A model generated the notes under the pieces. That model was not told where the DNA came from. It did not search any database and saw nothing but the letters and a program-made list of their open reading frames with translations. From the NCBI RefSeq assembly GCF_011058255.1, contig NZ_JAALFH010000067.1, forward strand, positions 431,724 through 495,723: DNA of 64,000 nucleotides, in the 5' to 3' direction. The DNA is from Thioalkalivibrio sp. XN8 (lineage in GTDB: Bacteria; Pseudomonadota; Gammaproteobacteria; Steroidobacterales; XN24). How positions within the stretch are numbered: the stretch's first letter is position 1; each line of letters starts with the position of its first letter. Both the position numbers and the translations under genes were made by a program. Shown one piece after another: positions 48,421 through 57,695 of this stretch.

Positions 48421-50364
48421 TCAGTTCGGGGCGCTGAAGGCGCCGCGCCAGGCGCCGGGGCGCAGGCTGGAGCCGACGGGCTCGGCCGTCTCCAGGCAGC
48501 CCTCGGCCGATTGCGCCGCCGCGACGCGCTGGTTGTAGGCCTCGAGGCTCACATCGAGGTCGACGTAGCCCGAGGCGCCGTAGCCGCGGTGGCCGGGCGG
48601 CAGGTCGAGCAGGCCCACGGGCTCGTAGCTGAGCCGGGGTCCCTCGGCGCCGGGCAGCCAGCGGGCCAGCGTCCGGTTCAGCCATTCGGCGTCGTTGCGC
48701 TGCGGGTAGTCGATCCGGTGATGGGCCCCGCGGCTTTCCCGGCGCGCCAGCGCGCCCTCCGCCGTCACCAGCGCCAGCCGGAGCATGCCGGGCAGGCGCA
48801 GCGCATAAGTCAGCTCGGGATTTGGCCCCGGCGCCGTGGCGCGCAGGCCGATGCTGCCGGCCTCCTGCAGCAGGCGTTTAAGGTCTCGTACGGCGGCCTC
48901 GATCTCCTCCCCGGTCCGGAATACGCCGAGACGGTTCATCATGATCTCGCCCATCTCGTCGCGCAGCTGGTAGAGGCTGCGCCCGCCCGCAGGCCGCTGC
49001 GCCAGGTCGCGGAGCCGTTGCTCCTGCGCCTTCAGCTCGGCGGAACCCAGCGCGGCGTCGGGCCCAGGTCCGGCTCGCGTGACGAAGTCCGCGATCCGCG
49101 CGCCGACTATCCGGCCCGCGACGATAGTCTCGGCCAGGCTGTTGCCGCCGAGGCGGTTGAAGCCGTGCATGTCCCAGCATGCCGCCTCGCCGACGGCGAA
49201 CAGGCCGGCGAGGCCGTAGGCCTGCCCGTCCTTGTTCACCCGGACGCCGCCCATGGAGTAATGCTGCGTCGGGCGGACCGGGACCAGGTCTTCCCAGGGC
49301 TTGATGCCGAGGAAGTCGTGGCAGATCTCGTAGATCTCGCGCAGGCGCGTGGTCAGGTGTTCCTCGCCCAGATGACGCAGGTCGAGCCACAGGTGCGGCC
49401 CGTTGGGGCTGTCCACGCCGCGCCCGGCCAGGATCTCGTTCATCATGTGGCGCGACACCACGTCCCGGCTCGCCAGCTCCTGCTTTTCGGGCTCGAGCGC
49501 GACCAGGAACCGTTCCCCGGCGGCGTTCAGCAGGTAGCCGCCGTCGCCCCGGCAGCCCTCGGTGACCAGGATGCCGGCCGGCCACAGGCCGGTGGGATGG
49601 AACTGCACCGCCTCCATGTTGCCCAGCGGCACGATGCCCGTGTCCAGCGCCAGCACCGCCCCCATGCCCTCGTTGATGACGGCGTTACTGGTGTAGCCGC
49701 CGTAAATCCGGCCGTAGCCGCCGGTGGCGATGACCGTGGCCCGGGCGAGGATGGTCTCCAGCCGCCCGGTGCGCAGGCAGCGGACGACCGCGCCGTGGCA
49801 GCGCTCCCCGTCGTGCACCAGGGCGATCGCCTCCATGCGGTCGAGCACGTCGATACCGAGTCGCACGACCTGGCTGTCGACGGCATAGAGCGTCGCGTGG
49901 CCGGTGCCGGCAGCCGCGTAGCACGCGCGCCACTTGGCGGTGCCGCCGAAATCGCGATGCATGATGAGCCCGGCCTTGTCCGTCGGCTCGTCGACGTCCA
50001 CCTGCTCACCCTTGATGTGGTAGCGATTGATGCCGGGGCGGAGTCGCGTCCAGGGCACGCCGAAATGCGCCAGCTCGCGGACCGCGAGCGGCGCAGTGTC
50101 GGCGAAAATCCGCGCGACCTCCTGGTCGGCGCCCCAGTCGGAGCCGCGCACGGTGTCCAGGAAATGGACGTCGGGGCTGTCGCCCTCGGCCTTGGCGCAA
50201 TTGCCCAGGGCCGCCTGCATGCCGCCCTGGGCGGCGCAACTGTGGCTGCGCCGCGGCGGCACCAGCGACAGGATCAGCACCGAGTGCCCGGCGGCGGCAG
50301 CCTCGATGGCGCAACGCTCGCCCGCCAGCCCGGCGCCTATCACGAGTACATCGGTGATCTTCAA
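48421..50364 (-). CDS. frdA: Fumarate reductase/succinate dehydrogenase flavoprotein subunit (Wolinella type)
   Basis: A 647-residue FAD-binding catalytic subunit. DVLVIGAGLAGERCAIEAA binds FAD; RRSHSCAAQGGMQAALGN is the covalent-flavin histidine region. HRDFGGTAKWRACY, GNMEAVQFHPTGLWPAGIL, TEGCRGDGGYLLN, LASRDVVSRHM and ACWDMHGFNRLGGNSL reproduce the Wolinella FrdA sequence almost motif for motif. The active-site His/Arg residues lie in these blocks. Direction (succinate oxidation or fumarate reduction) cannot be read from sequence. It is 1 base after frdC. Confidence 0.93.
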   Translation of the reverse strand: MKITDVLVIGAGLAGERCAIEAAAAGHSVLILSLVPPRRSHSCAAQGGMQAALGNCAKAEGDSPDVHFLDTVRGSDWGADQEVARIFADTAPLAVRELAHFGVPWTRLRPGINRYHIKGEQVDVDEPTDKAGLIMHRDFGGTAKWRACYAAAGTGHATLYAVDSQVVRLGIDVLDRMEAIALVHDGERCHGAVVRCLRTGRLETILARATVIATGGYGRIYGGYTSNAVINEGMGAVLALDTGIVPLGNMEAVQFHPTGLWPAGILVTEGCRGDGGYLLNAAGERFLVALEPEKQELASRDVVSRHMMNEILAGRGVDSPNGPHLWLDLRHLGEEHLTTRLREIYEICHDFLGIKPWEDLVPVRPTQHYSMGGVRVNKDGQAYGLAGLFAVGEAACWDMHGFNRLGGNSLAETIVAGRIVGARIADFVTRAGPGPDAALGSAELKAQEQRLRDLAQRPAGGRSLYQLRDEMGEIMMNRLGVFRTGEEIEAAVRDLKRLLQEAGSIGLRATAPGPNPELTYALRLPGMLRLALVTAEGALARRESRGAHHRIDYPQRNDAEWLNRTLARWLPGAEGPRLSYEPVGLLDLPPGHRGYGASGYVDLDVSLEAYNQRVAAAQSAEGCLETAEPVGSSLRPGAWRGAFSAPN

Positions 50365-50365
50365 C

Positions 50366-51154
50366 TCAGGACCCCAGCAGGAAGGCGAACGGCGGCGGCA
50401 GCCAGCCGGCCATGACGGCCAGCACGAAAATCCCGGCGGCGAGGAACGCGATCCCGAAGATCCGGGCGAAGCGCTTCAGGGCCGGGCGCGAGCGGCCGGC
50501 GGCCACCCCCCACTTGAGCGCCAGGCGGTACACGCCGACCGAGGCATGAATGGCCAGCAGCACCAGCAGGACCAGGTAGAACCAGGACAGCCCGGCCGCG
50601 ACCCGCTCCATGGTGGTGGCCGCCTCCATGCCATGGCGCTCGCCCCACACGGCGGTAAACGTGTCGATGATCATCAGCCCGACATGGAAGCTGCCCAGCA
50701 CCAGGATCAGCATGCCGGTCCGCAGCTGCCAGACCCAGAGACGGGAGTCCTCGTGCGGCCGCTCCGCCCCCTCCCCGGCGCGCCAGCGCTGGTCCGCGCC
50801 GGCCAGCTCGCGCGCCAGGCGGTTGAAGCGGCGCCGCTCGCGCGCGCGGGCGGGAATCTTGCGCGCGGCGGCCACGGCATGCGCCAGGAACAGCAGCGTC
50901 ACCAGGATCACTACGGGCTGGGCGATGTAGAAACCCTCGAGGAACTCGGCCAGCCGGTCGAAGCCTTCGGGCCCGAACAGCAGCGAGCCGACGTCGAAGA
51001 CATGGACCCAGATATAGACCGTGAGCAGGAAGCCGCTGCCGCCGCTGAGGATCTCCCAGTAGAGCTCGCGGCGGGCCGCAGCCCGGTCCGCGGGGCCCGC
51101 GGGAGTCCCGCAGGCGACGCGCTCGGCGTCGATGACGTCAAGTGGCTGGCGCAT
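50366..51154 (-). CDS. frdC: Fumarate reductase/succinate dehydrogenase dihaem cytochrome b subunit (Wolinella type)
   Basis: A 262-residue membrane anchor with five membrane segments. The four haem-ligand histidines are His51, His92, His157 and His203, matching His44, His93, His143 and His182 of Wolinella FrdC. The quinol-site glutamate (Glu66) is matched by Glu73 in EFLEGF. The E-pathway glutamate (Glu180, two residues before the last haem His) is replaced by Ala201. SVGVYRLALKWG is family-typical. It opens the operon; the 206-base gap to divergent pckA holds both promoters. Confidence 0.88.
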   Translation of the reverse strand: MRQPLDVIDAERVACGTPAGPADRAAARRELYWEILSGGSGFLLTVYIWVHVFDVGSLLFGPEGFDRLAEFLEGFYIAQPVVILVTLLFLAHAVAAARKIPARARERRRFNRLARELAGADQRWRAGEGAERPHEDSRLWVWQLRTGMLILVLGSFHVGLMIIDTFTAVWGERHGMEAATTMERVAAGLSWFYLVLLVLLAIHASVGVYRLALKWGVAAGRSRPALKRFARIFGIAFLAAGIFVLAVMAGWLPPPFAFLLGS

Positions 51155-51200
51155 GGCGCTCCTCGTTCACTCTCGCCGCGGAGTCTATGTGCAGCACAGG

Positions 51201-51228
51201 CTTGCGGCGTACTGTGGATTGCCGCAAG
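51201..51228. promoter_or_regulatory. Inverted repeat in the frdC-pckA divergent region
   Basis: CTTGCGGC (51201-51208) and GCCGCAAG (51221-51228) form a perfect 8-base inverted repeat with a 12-base spacer. It lies 46 bases from the frdC start and 25 bases before the pckA -10, well placed for an operator shared by both transcripts. It could also form a hairpin in RNA. Confidence 0.5.
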
Positions 51229-51252
51229 CGTGGGTTTTCCGTCGCCGCGGTA

Positions 51253-51258
51253 TATACT
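51253..51258 (+). promoter_or_regulatory. -10 element for pckA
   Basis: TATACT in the context GGTATATACTTAC, 102 bases before the pckA ATG. No good -35, which fits an activator-dependent promoter. The leader would be about 95 bases. Confidence 0.5.
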
Positions 51259-51360
51259 TACGCGCCTGTGCGACGGTATCGGCGCCGCGGCGTCCCGGTA
51301 CCCGGTTTTCTGGCGGGCAGTCACCCTCCCCGCCCGCAATTTCTGACGGAGGCCAAACGG

Positions 51361-52956
<1,596 letters not shown>

Positions 52957-52993
52957 GGATCACCGGCCGGGCTGAGCGGCCGCCAGGCGCGGC

Positions 52994-54427
52994 ATGAGAG
53001 ACACCCGCCGTGCCGCGCGGCGCTTCCTCGAGGCCGTCGAGTTCGACGACCTGGGCGCCCTGCTGCGGGTTCTCGGCTCCCTGGCCGTCGCGGCGCTGCT
53101 GGCCTTCCTGCCGGACTGGCAGGGCCTGGATCCTGCGTCGCGCCGGGCGCTGTTCATCCTCGTGTTTGCTGCGGGACTCTGGGCCACCGAAGCGATCCCC
53201 GCCTTCGCGGTCTCGCTGCTGATCATCGGGCTGTGCATCCTGCTGCTGGGGCGGCCCGACGGCGTGTTCGTCGCTGCGGACGAGCCGGAGCGCTGGCAGA
53301 TTTTCATTGCCCCCATGGCGAGCCCGCTGATCTGGCTGTTCCTCGCAGGCTTCATCCTGGCCGAAGCGGCAGCGCGGACGGGACTCGACCGGACCCTGGC
53401 CGGGCTGGTGTTCCGGGCCGCAGGCGACCGCGCCTCCATGGTGCTGCTGGCGGCCATGCTAGCCACCTTCGTGTTCTCCATGTTCATGTCGAACACCGCC
53501 ACCGCGGCCATGATGATTGCGGTCGTCATGCCCCTGTTGCGGACGCTGCCGGCGGGCCACGGCTTCCGCCCCGCCCTGCCGCTGGGAATCGCGGTGGCCG
53601 CCAATCTCGGCGGCATGGGGACGCTGGTGGGGACGCCGCCCAACGCCATCGCTGCCGGCTTTCTCCGCAGCGCAGGGCACGAGCTGTCCTTTCTCGAGTG
53701 GATGCTGCTCGGCCTGCCGCCGGCCATGCTGATGGCGACCGGCCTGTTCGCCTTCCTGCTGTACCGCTACCGGCCGGCCGGCCTGCAGCTCGATCGCTCG
53801 GCCCTGGCCGCAGTCCACGACAGCGGGCCGCGTGCGCCGCGCTGGCAGCGCGCCGTGGTCGTGCTGGTGTTCACCGTCACGCTGACGCTGTGGATGTTCG
53901 GCCCGGCGCCGGCCGCCGTGGTGGCCTTCGTGCCCATCACCGTTCTGTCGGTCACCGGCGTGATCGGCGTCCAGGAGATCCGGCAGCTGCGCTGGGACGT
54001 GCTGATCCTGATGGCCGGCGGGCTGGTGCTCGGCGTGGCGGTGACCGAAACGGGCCTGGCCGCCTGGCTCGTCGGAGGCCTGCCCGGTTCGGACTCCGGC
54101 CTCCTGGGCGCCGCGCTGGCCTTCGCCCTGCTCACCACGGTGCTCTCCAATTTCATGAGCAACACGGCGACGGCCAATATCCTGGTGCCGCTGGGCGCGG
54201 CCGTGGGCATGAGCTTTTCCGGCGACGCCGGCATCCTCCCGGTGGTGATCGCGCTCTCGGCATCGACGGCCATGTGCCTGCCGATCGCAACCCCGCCGAA
54301 CGCCATCGCCTTCTCCACCGGGGAGCTGCACACCCGCTCGTTCCTGGCCCCGGGCCTGGCGCTGGCCGTGGCCACCCCGCTGGTGACGGTGGCGTGGGTG
54401 AGCTGGCTGCTGCCGCGGCTCGGCTGA
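52994..54427 (+). CDS. SLC13/DASS-family anion symporter
   Basis: A 477-residue inner-membrane carrier with about 11 membrane segments. Two SNT signatures, FMSNTATAAMMI and FMSNTATANILV, and two TPPNAIA loops (GTPPNAIAAG, ATPPNAIAFS) mark the paired substrate/sodium sites of this family. Substrates are typically succinate, malate, fumarate, citrate or sulfate. Next to pckA and across from frdCAB, a C4-dicarboxylate is the best guess. It converges on the MaoC-like gene. Confidence 0.88.
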   Translation: MRDTRRAARRFLEAVEFDDLGALLRVLGSLAVAALLAFLPDWQGLDPASRRALFILVFAAGLWATEAIPAFAVSLLIIGLCILLLGRPDGVFVAADEPERWQIFIAPMASPLIWLFLAGFILAEAAARTGLDRTLAGLVFRAAGDRASMVLLAAMLATFVFSMFMSNTATAAMMIAVVMPLLRTLPAGHGFRPALPLGIAVAANLGGMGTLVGTPPNAIAAGFLRSAGHELSFLEWMLLGLPPAMLMATGLFAFLLYRYRPAGLQLDRSALAAVHDSGPRAPRWQRAVVVLVFTVTLTLWMFGPAPAAVVAFVPITVLSVTGVIGVQEIRQLRWDVLILMAGGLVLGVAVTETGLAAWLVGGLPGSDSGLLGAALAFALLTTVLSNFMSNTATANILVPLGAAVGMSFSGDAGILPVVIALSASTAMCLPIATPPNAIAFSTGELHTRSFLAPGLALAVATPLVTVAWVSWLLPRLG

Positions 54428-54445
54428 GGGAATGCCGGGGGCGGC

Positions 54446-55312
54446 TCAGTGACCGCCGGGCCGCCAGCTGCCCTTCAGGTGCGGACTCCCGTCGACCGCC
54501 GAAACCAGCCAGTACTCCCGCGCCCCCGCCGCGTCCTCTTCCGCCACGCGCAACTCGACCCGCCCGGGCAACAGCAGCGGCTTGAGAAACCGGGCCTCGA
54601 GCCGCGTGCCCGGCCCCGGCGGCGCAGGCGCCAGCCCGCCGAGGCAGCGCGCCAGCGACCACATGCCGTGCGCGATCGCCCGGGGAAAGCCGAACGGCCG
54701 GGCCGCGAGCCCCGCCAGGTGTATGGGGTTCCAGTCGCCGGAGACGCGCGCATAGCGCCGCCCCGTGTCGGCGGGCACGTCCCAGGCAGCCGCCACCGGC
54801 GGCAGGTCCGGCGCTTCCGGCTGCCGGCGCCGGCCCTTGCGCGGGGCCGGCACGAGAAAGCGCATGGTCTCTCGCCACGCCAGCGCGCCCTGGTGGCGCG
54901 CCTCGGTGACGAGCTGGAACTCGTCGCCGCGCGCCTTGCTGCGCCCGCTCGCCAGGCGGCAGTCGAGCGCGAGCTCGGCCTCCACCGGCAGGACATCGAA
55001 CAGCTCGATGTCGTTGGCCAGGTGCACCAGGCCGAGGAGCCGCACCGGGAACGCCGGCTCCAGCAGCATGGCCATGTGCACGCCGCCGGCCATGATGTGT
55101 GGATAGGTGAGCGGCAGGCCGGACGCGTCCGGCAGGCCGCAGACTCGCCGGTAAGCCGCCAGGGCGGCAGGATCCGCCTGGAGCCCGCTGATCTCGGCCT
55201 CGATGGCTACGGCGTCGCCGGCAGGCAGGCGCCGCGGGCGCCGGTCCAATGCGGCCCGCAGGTAGCAGCCCGCGATCGAGGGCGGCGCGTCGAAGCGGAG
55301 CCGGGCGCCCAA
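54446..55312 (-). CDS. MaoC-like hydratase protein
   Basis: About 288 residues in a double hot-dog arrangement. The C-terminal half has VSGDWNPIHLAGLAARPFGFPRAIAHGMWSLA (pieces: SGDWNPIH, AIAHGMWSLA), the hydratase-2 motif with the catalytic Asp and His. The N-terminal half has LPLTYPHIMAGGVHMAMLL, a degenerate copy. The start is uncertain: TTG 55312 directly follows the ACBP gene; the longer frame runs antisense-free but overlaps ACBP coding. It may act on enoyl-acyl chains, consistent with the ACBP neighbour. Confidence 0.7.
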   Translation of the reverse strand: MGARLRFDAPPSIAGCYLRAALDRRPRRLPAGDAVAIEAEISGLQADPAALAAYRRVCGLPDASGLPLTYPHIMAGGVHMAMLLEPAFPVRLLGLVHLANDIELFDVLPVEAELALDCRLASGRSKARGDEFQLVTEARHQGALAWRETMRFLVPAPRKGRRRQPEAPDLPPVAAAWDVPADTGRRYARVSGDWNPIHLAGLAARPFGFPRAIAHGMWSLARCLGGLAPAPPGPGTRLEARFLKPLLLPGRVELRVAEEDAAGAREYWLVSAVDGSPHLKGSWRPGGH

Positions 55313-55316
55313 GCGT

Positions 55317-55577
55317 TCAGGCGCCGAGCGCGCGCACCTTGTCGATGTAGCGCTGCATGGCGTCCTTGGCGGAGGTGCCCTGCAGTCCCTCCCAGGCCTC
55401 GTACTTGGCCCGCGCCACGAAATTGAACATGCCGGGCTTGTCGCCGCTCGCGTCGCCTTCCGTCGCCTGCTTGTACAGGGCATAGAGATCCAGCAGGTCA
55501 TTGTCGCTGGGTCGCTGCTCGAGGCTCTTTACGTCCACCACGGCCTGCTCGAAGCGGGCCTTGAGATCATCCGCCAT
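55317..55577 (-). CDS. Acyl-CoA-binding protein
   Basis: An 86-residue four-helix ACBP. LKARFEQAVVDVKSLEQRPSD starts it, LLDLYALYKQATEGD is the signature, followed by KPGMFNFVARAKYEAWEGLQG and the C-terminal helix MQRYIDKVRAL. The conserved Tyr and Lys that contact CoA (YALYKQAT, ARAKYEAW) are there. Bacterial ACBPs are less common than eukaryotic ones. It lies between the MaoC-like gene and ccmI on the same strand. Confidence 0.92.
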   Translation of the reverse strand: MADDLKARFEQAVVDVKSLEQRPSDNDLLDLYALYKQATEGDASGDKPGMFNFVARAKYEAWEGLQGTSAKDAMQRYIDKVRALGA

Positions 55578-55594
55578 GCCGTTCCCTCCGTGCC

Positions 55595-56707
55595 TTAATC
55601 GGCCACGCGGTCGATCCGGAGGTTTACCGGACCGCCGTCACCGCCCGAGTACTTTACCGCACCGTAGAGGTCGCCGGGGGCCTCGGCGGGGCCGCCGGAA
55701 AGGGACACGCGCGCCACCAGGTCGAGTTCGGGCTGGTCGAGGATAGTCACGCCCTCCATCATGGCGTTTGCATCGGTCAAGGTGACCGAGACCGGCAGCT
55801 CGGTGGAACGGGCGCGCACCACGGCCAGCGGCGGGCCGCCGGCGGGCAGGCGCGCGATGATGAACACCGGGGCCGACCGGTTGATGCGCGCCGCCAGGGC
55901 CGGGTCGATCGACACCTCGAGCCGGATGCCCTCGCCGGCCGCAACCGCCGGAGCTGCGGCCGGGGCCGCCGCCTCAGGCGCCGGGTTCGGGGGCGCCGTC
56001 TCCGCAGCCGGCCCCGCCGCCGCCGCCATGGGGCCGCCGCCGGCGCCATGGGACCTGGCGGAAGCGATGCGCTCCTCGATCAGGGGCACCAGGGTCTCCG
56101 GCGGATTCAGCGTCATCAGCTTTTCGAGACGCTCGATGGCGAGCTCCCAGTTGGCGTTCTCGTAGGCGTTCAGGCCCCCGTACCAGAGCGCTTTCGGACT
56201 GGCCGGCTGGACCATCAGCACGCGCTCGAAGATCGCGCCTGCCTCGCCCTGCAGGCCTTCGGGCTGCGAGAGCGCGAGCGCCTCCCCGAGATCGGCCAGG
56301 ATATTGGGGGACTGGTTGCCGTCGAGGCTGGCCGCTCGGCGGAAGGCGCTGGCGGCATCCTCGAAGCGCCGCAGCGACATGTAGGTGCGGCCGAGCAACT
56401 GCCAGCTCTCGAGCTCGTCGGGATTCTGCACGAGCCTCTGTTCCAGCGCCCGCAAGGCCTGGTCCATCTCGTGCATCTCGTCGCCGCCCTGGGCCATGTT
56501 CGGGCTCTGGCCCCAGTTCCAGGTGGACCAGTGCGAATACATGATGATGCCGACGACCGGGACGGCAAACGCCACGAGGATCCCGGTGCCGAGCGTGGCG
56601 GAGCTGCGCCCCTCGCCTTCCTGCACCCAGGCGCGAATCACGGGCACGAGCACCATCGCCGCGGCCACCAGCCCGAGGGCCAGGGCCGCGATCCAGAATT
56701 GAGTCAT
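55595..56707 (-). CDS. ccmI: Cytochrome c biogenesis protein CcmI
   Basis: A 370-residue apocytochrome c chaperone of the inner membrane. Two N-terminal membrane segments (about 5-25 and 41-58) flank a cytoplasmic loop. TPR-like helices (ALEQRLVQNPDELESWQLLG, SLRRFEDAASAFRRA) follow in the periplasm. An Ala/Pro-rich linker at about 220-255 leads to a C-terminal beta domain as in CycH. It overlaps ccmH by four bases. It presents apocytochrome to CcmF/CcmH. Confidence 0.88.
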   Translation of the reverse strand: MTQFWIAALALGLVAAAMVLVPVIRAWVQEGEGRSSATLGTGILVAFAVPVVGIIMYSHWSTWNWGQSPNMAQGGDEMHEMDQALRALEQRLVQNPDELESWQLLGRTYMSLRRFEDAASAFRRAASLDGNQSPNILADLGEALALSQPEGLQGEAGAIFERVLMVQPASPKALWYGGLNAYENANWELAIERLEKLMTLNPPETLVPLIEERIASARSHGAGGGPMAAAAGPAAETAPPNPAPEAAAPAAAPAVAAGEGIRLEVSIDPALAARINRSAPVFIIARLPAGGPPLAVVRARSTELPVSVTLTDANAMMEGVTILDQPELDLVARVSLSGGPAEAPGDLYGAVKYSGGDGGPVNLRIDRVAD

Positions 56708-57159
56708 GTGTTCTCTCCCATCCCGTCGGGCTCCTCACCCGACTCGTGCGAGCGCCGGCCGACGACGGTCACCATCACGGCGGCGCCGACCAGCAGGAGG
56801 ATGACCGGAGCGCCCCACAGCAGGTAGGTGATCGGCTTGAGAGGCGGGTCGTACAACACGAAGTCGCCATAGCGATCCGTCATGAACGCCTTGATCTCCT
56901 CGTCAGTCTTCCCTTCGAGGATCATGTCGCGGGTGATTCGGCGCAGGTCGCGCGCCAGGTCGACGTTGGACTCGGCGACGCTCTGGTTCTGGCACACCAC
57001 GCAACGGAATTCGTTGATCAGACGCTCATAGCGCACCAGCTGCTCAGGCGTGGCGAAGGTGTCCTCCGGATTCATCGCCAGCACGCCCTCCTCCGCGAAC
57101 ACCGGCGACGAGGCCAGCACGACGGCCGCCGCCAGCGCCAGCCACAGGCCGCGCCTCAC
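56704..57159 (-). CDS. ccmH: Cytochrome c-type biogenesis thioredoxin-like protein CcmH
   Basis: A 151-residue protein with signal peptide (about residues 1-23), the redox motif FRCVVCQNQSV (Cys53, Cys56) and one C-terminal membrane anchor. It reduces the apocytochrome CxxCH motif. Start is GTG 57159, overlapping the ccmG stop by four bases (GTGA). Confidence 0.92.
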   Translation of the reverse strand: MRRGLWLALAAAVVLASSPVFAEEGVLAMNPEDTFATPEQLVRYERLINEFRCVVCQNQSVAESNVDLARDLRRITRDMILEGKTDEEIKAFMTDRYGDFVLYDPPLKPITYLLWGAPVILLLVGAAVMVTVVGRRSHESGEEPDGMGENT

Positions 57160-57695
57160 GGCCGTGCTCCCTGCATCTGGGCGATGCGCGGCAGGAACTC
57201 CTCCTGCCATACCCCCGGGGTCATCGGGCCCAGGTGCTTGTAGACAATCGTCCCGGCCGGATCGATCAGGAAGGTCTCCGGGGAACCGTAGACGCCCCAG
57301 TCGAGGCTGACCATGCCGTCCGGATCGAAGGCCACGCGCTCATAGGGATCCCCCAGGCGCCGCAGCCAGTCGAGGGCCTTGTCGCGCTCGTCCCGGTAGT
57401 TCATGCCGTACAGGGGGACGCCGCTGGACCGCGCCAGCTGCATCAGGAAGGGATGCTCCTGGCGGCAGCCCGAGCACCAGGTCGCCCAGACATTGAGCAC
57501 GGCCGGCCGGCCGAGCATGTCCGACTGTGCGAACGTCGCCTCCGGCTGGCGCAGGTCCTGGAGCTGGAACTGGGGCGCCGGCTTGCCGATCAGCGGCGAG
57601 GGCACCGTGCGCGGATCGAGGAACAGGCCCTTGTAGAAGAACCCGGCCAGTACCACGAAGGCGATGACCGGCAACAGGTACTTGAGCGTCTTCAT
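57156..57695 (-). CDS. ccmG: Thiol:disulfide interchange protein CcmG/DsbE
   Basis: A 179-residue membrane-anchored periplasmic thioredoxin. N-terminal anchor at 5-23; active site ATWCSGCRQE with Cys74 and Cys77; the cis-Pro loop is YGSPETFLIDPAG. It keeps CcmH or apocytochrome reduced. Its ATG shares a base with the ccmF stop. Confidence 0.93.
   Translation of the reverse strand: MKTLKYLLPVIAFVVLAGFFYKGLFLDPRTVPSPLIGKPAPQFQLQDLRQPEATFAQSDMLGRPAVLNVWATWCSGCRQEHPFLMQLARSSGVPLYGMNYRDERDKALDWLRRLGDPYERVAFDPDGMVSLDWGVYGSPETFLIDPAGTIVYKHLGPMTPGVWQEEFLPRIAQMQGARP

Noticed and set aside
51201-51245. Rho-independent terminator
   Set aside because: The stem is followed by only four T and no gene ends here; an operator is more likely.
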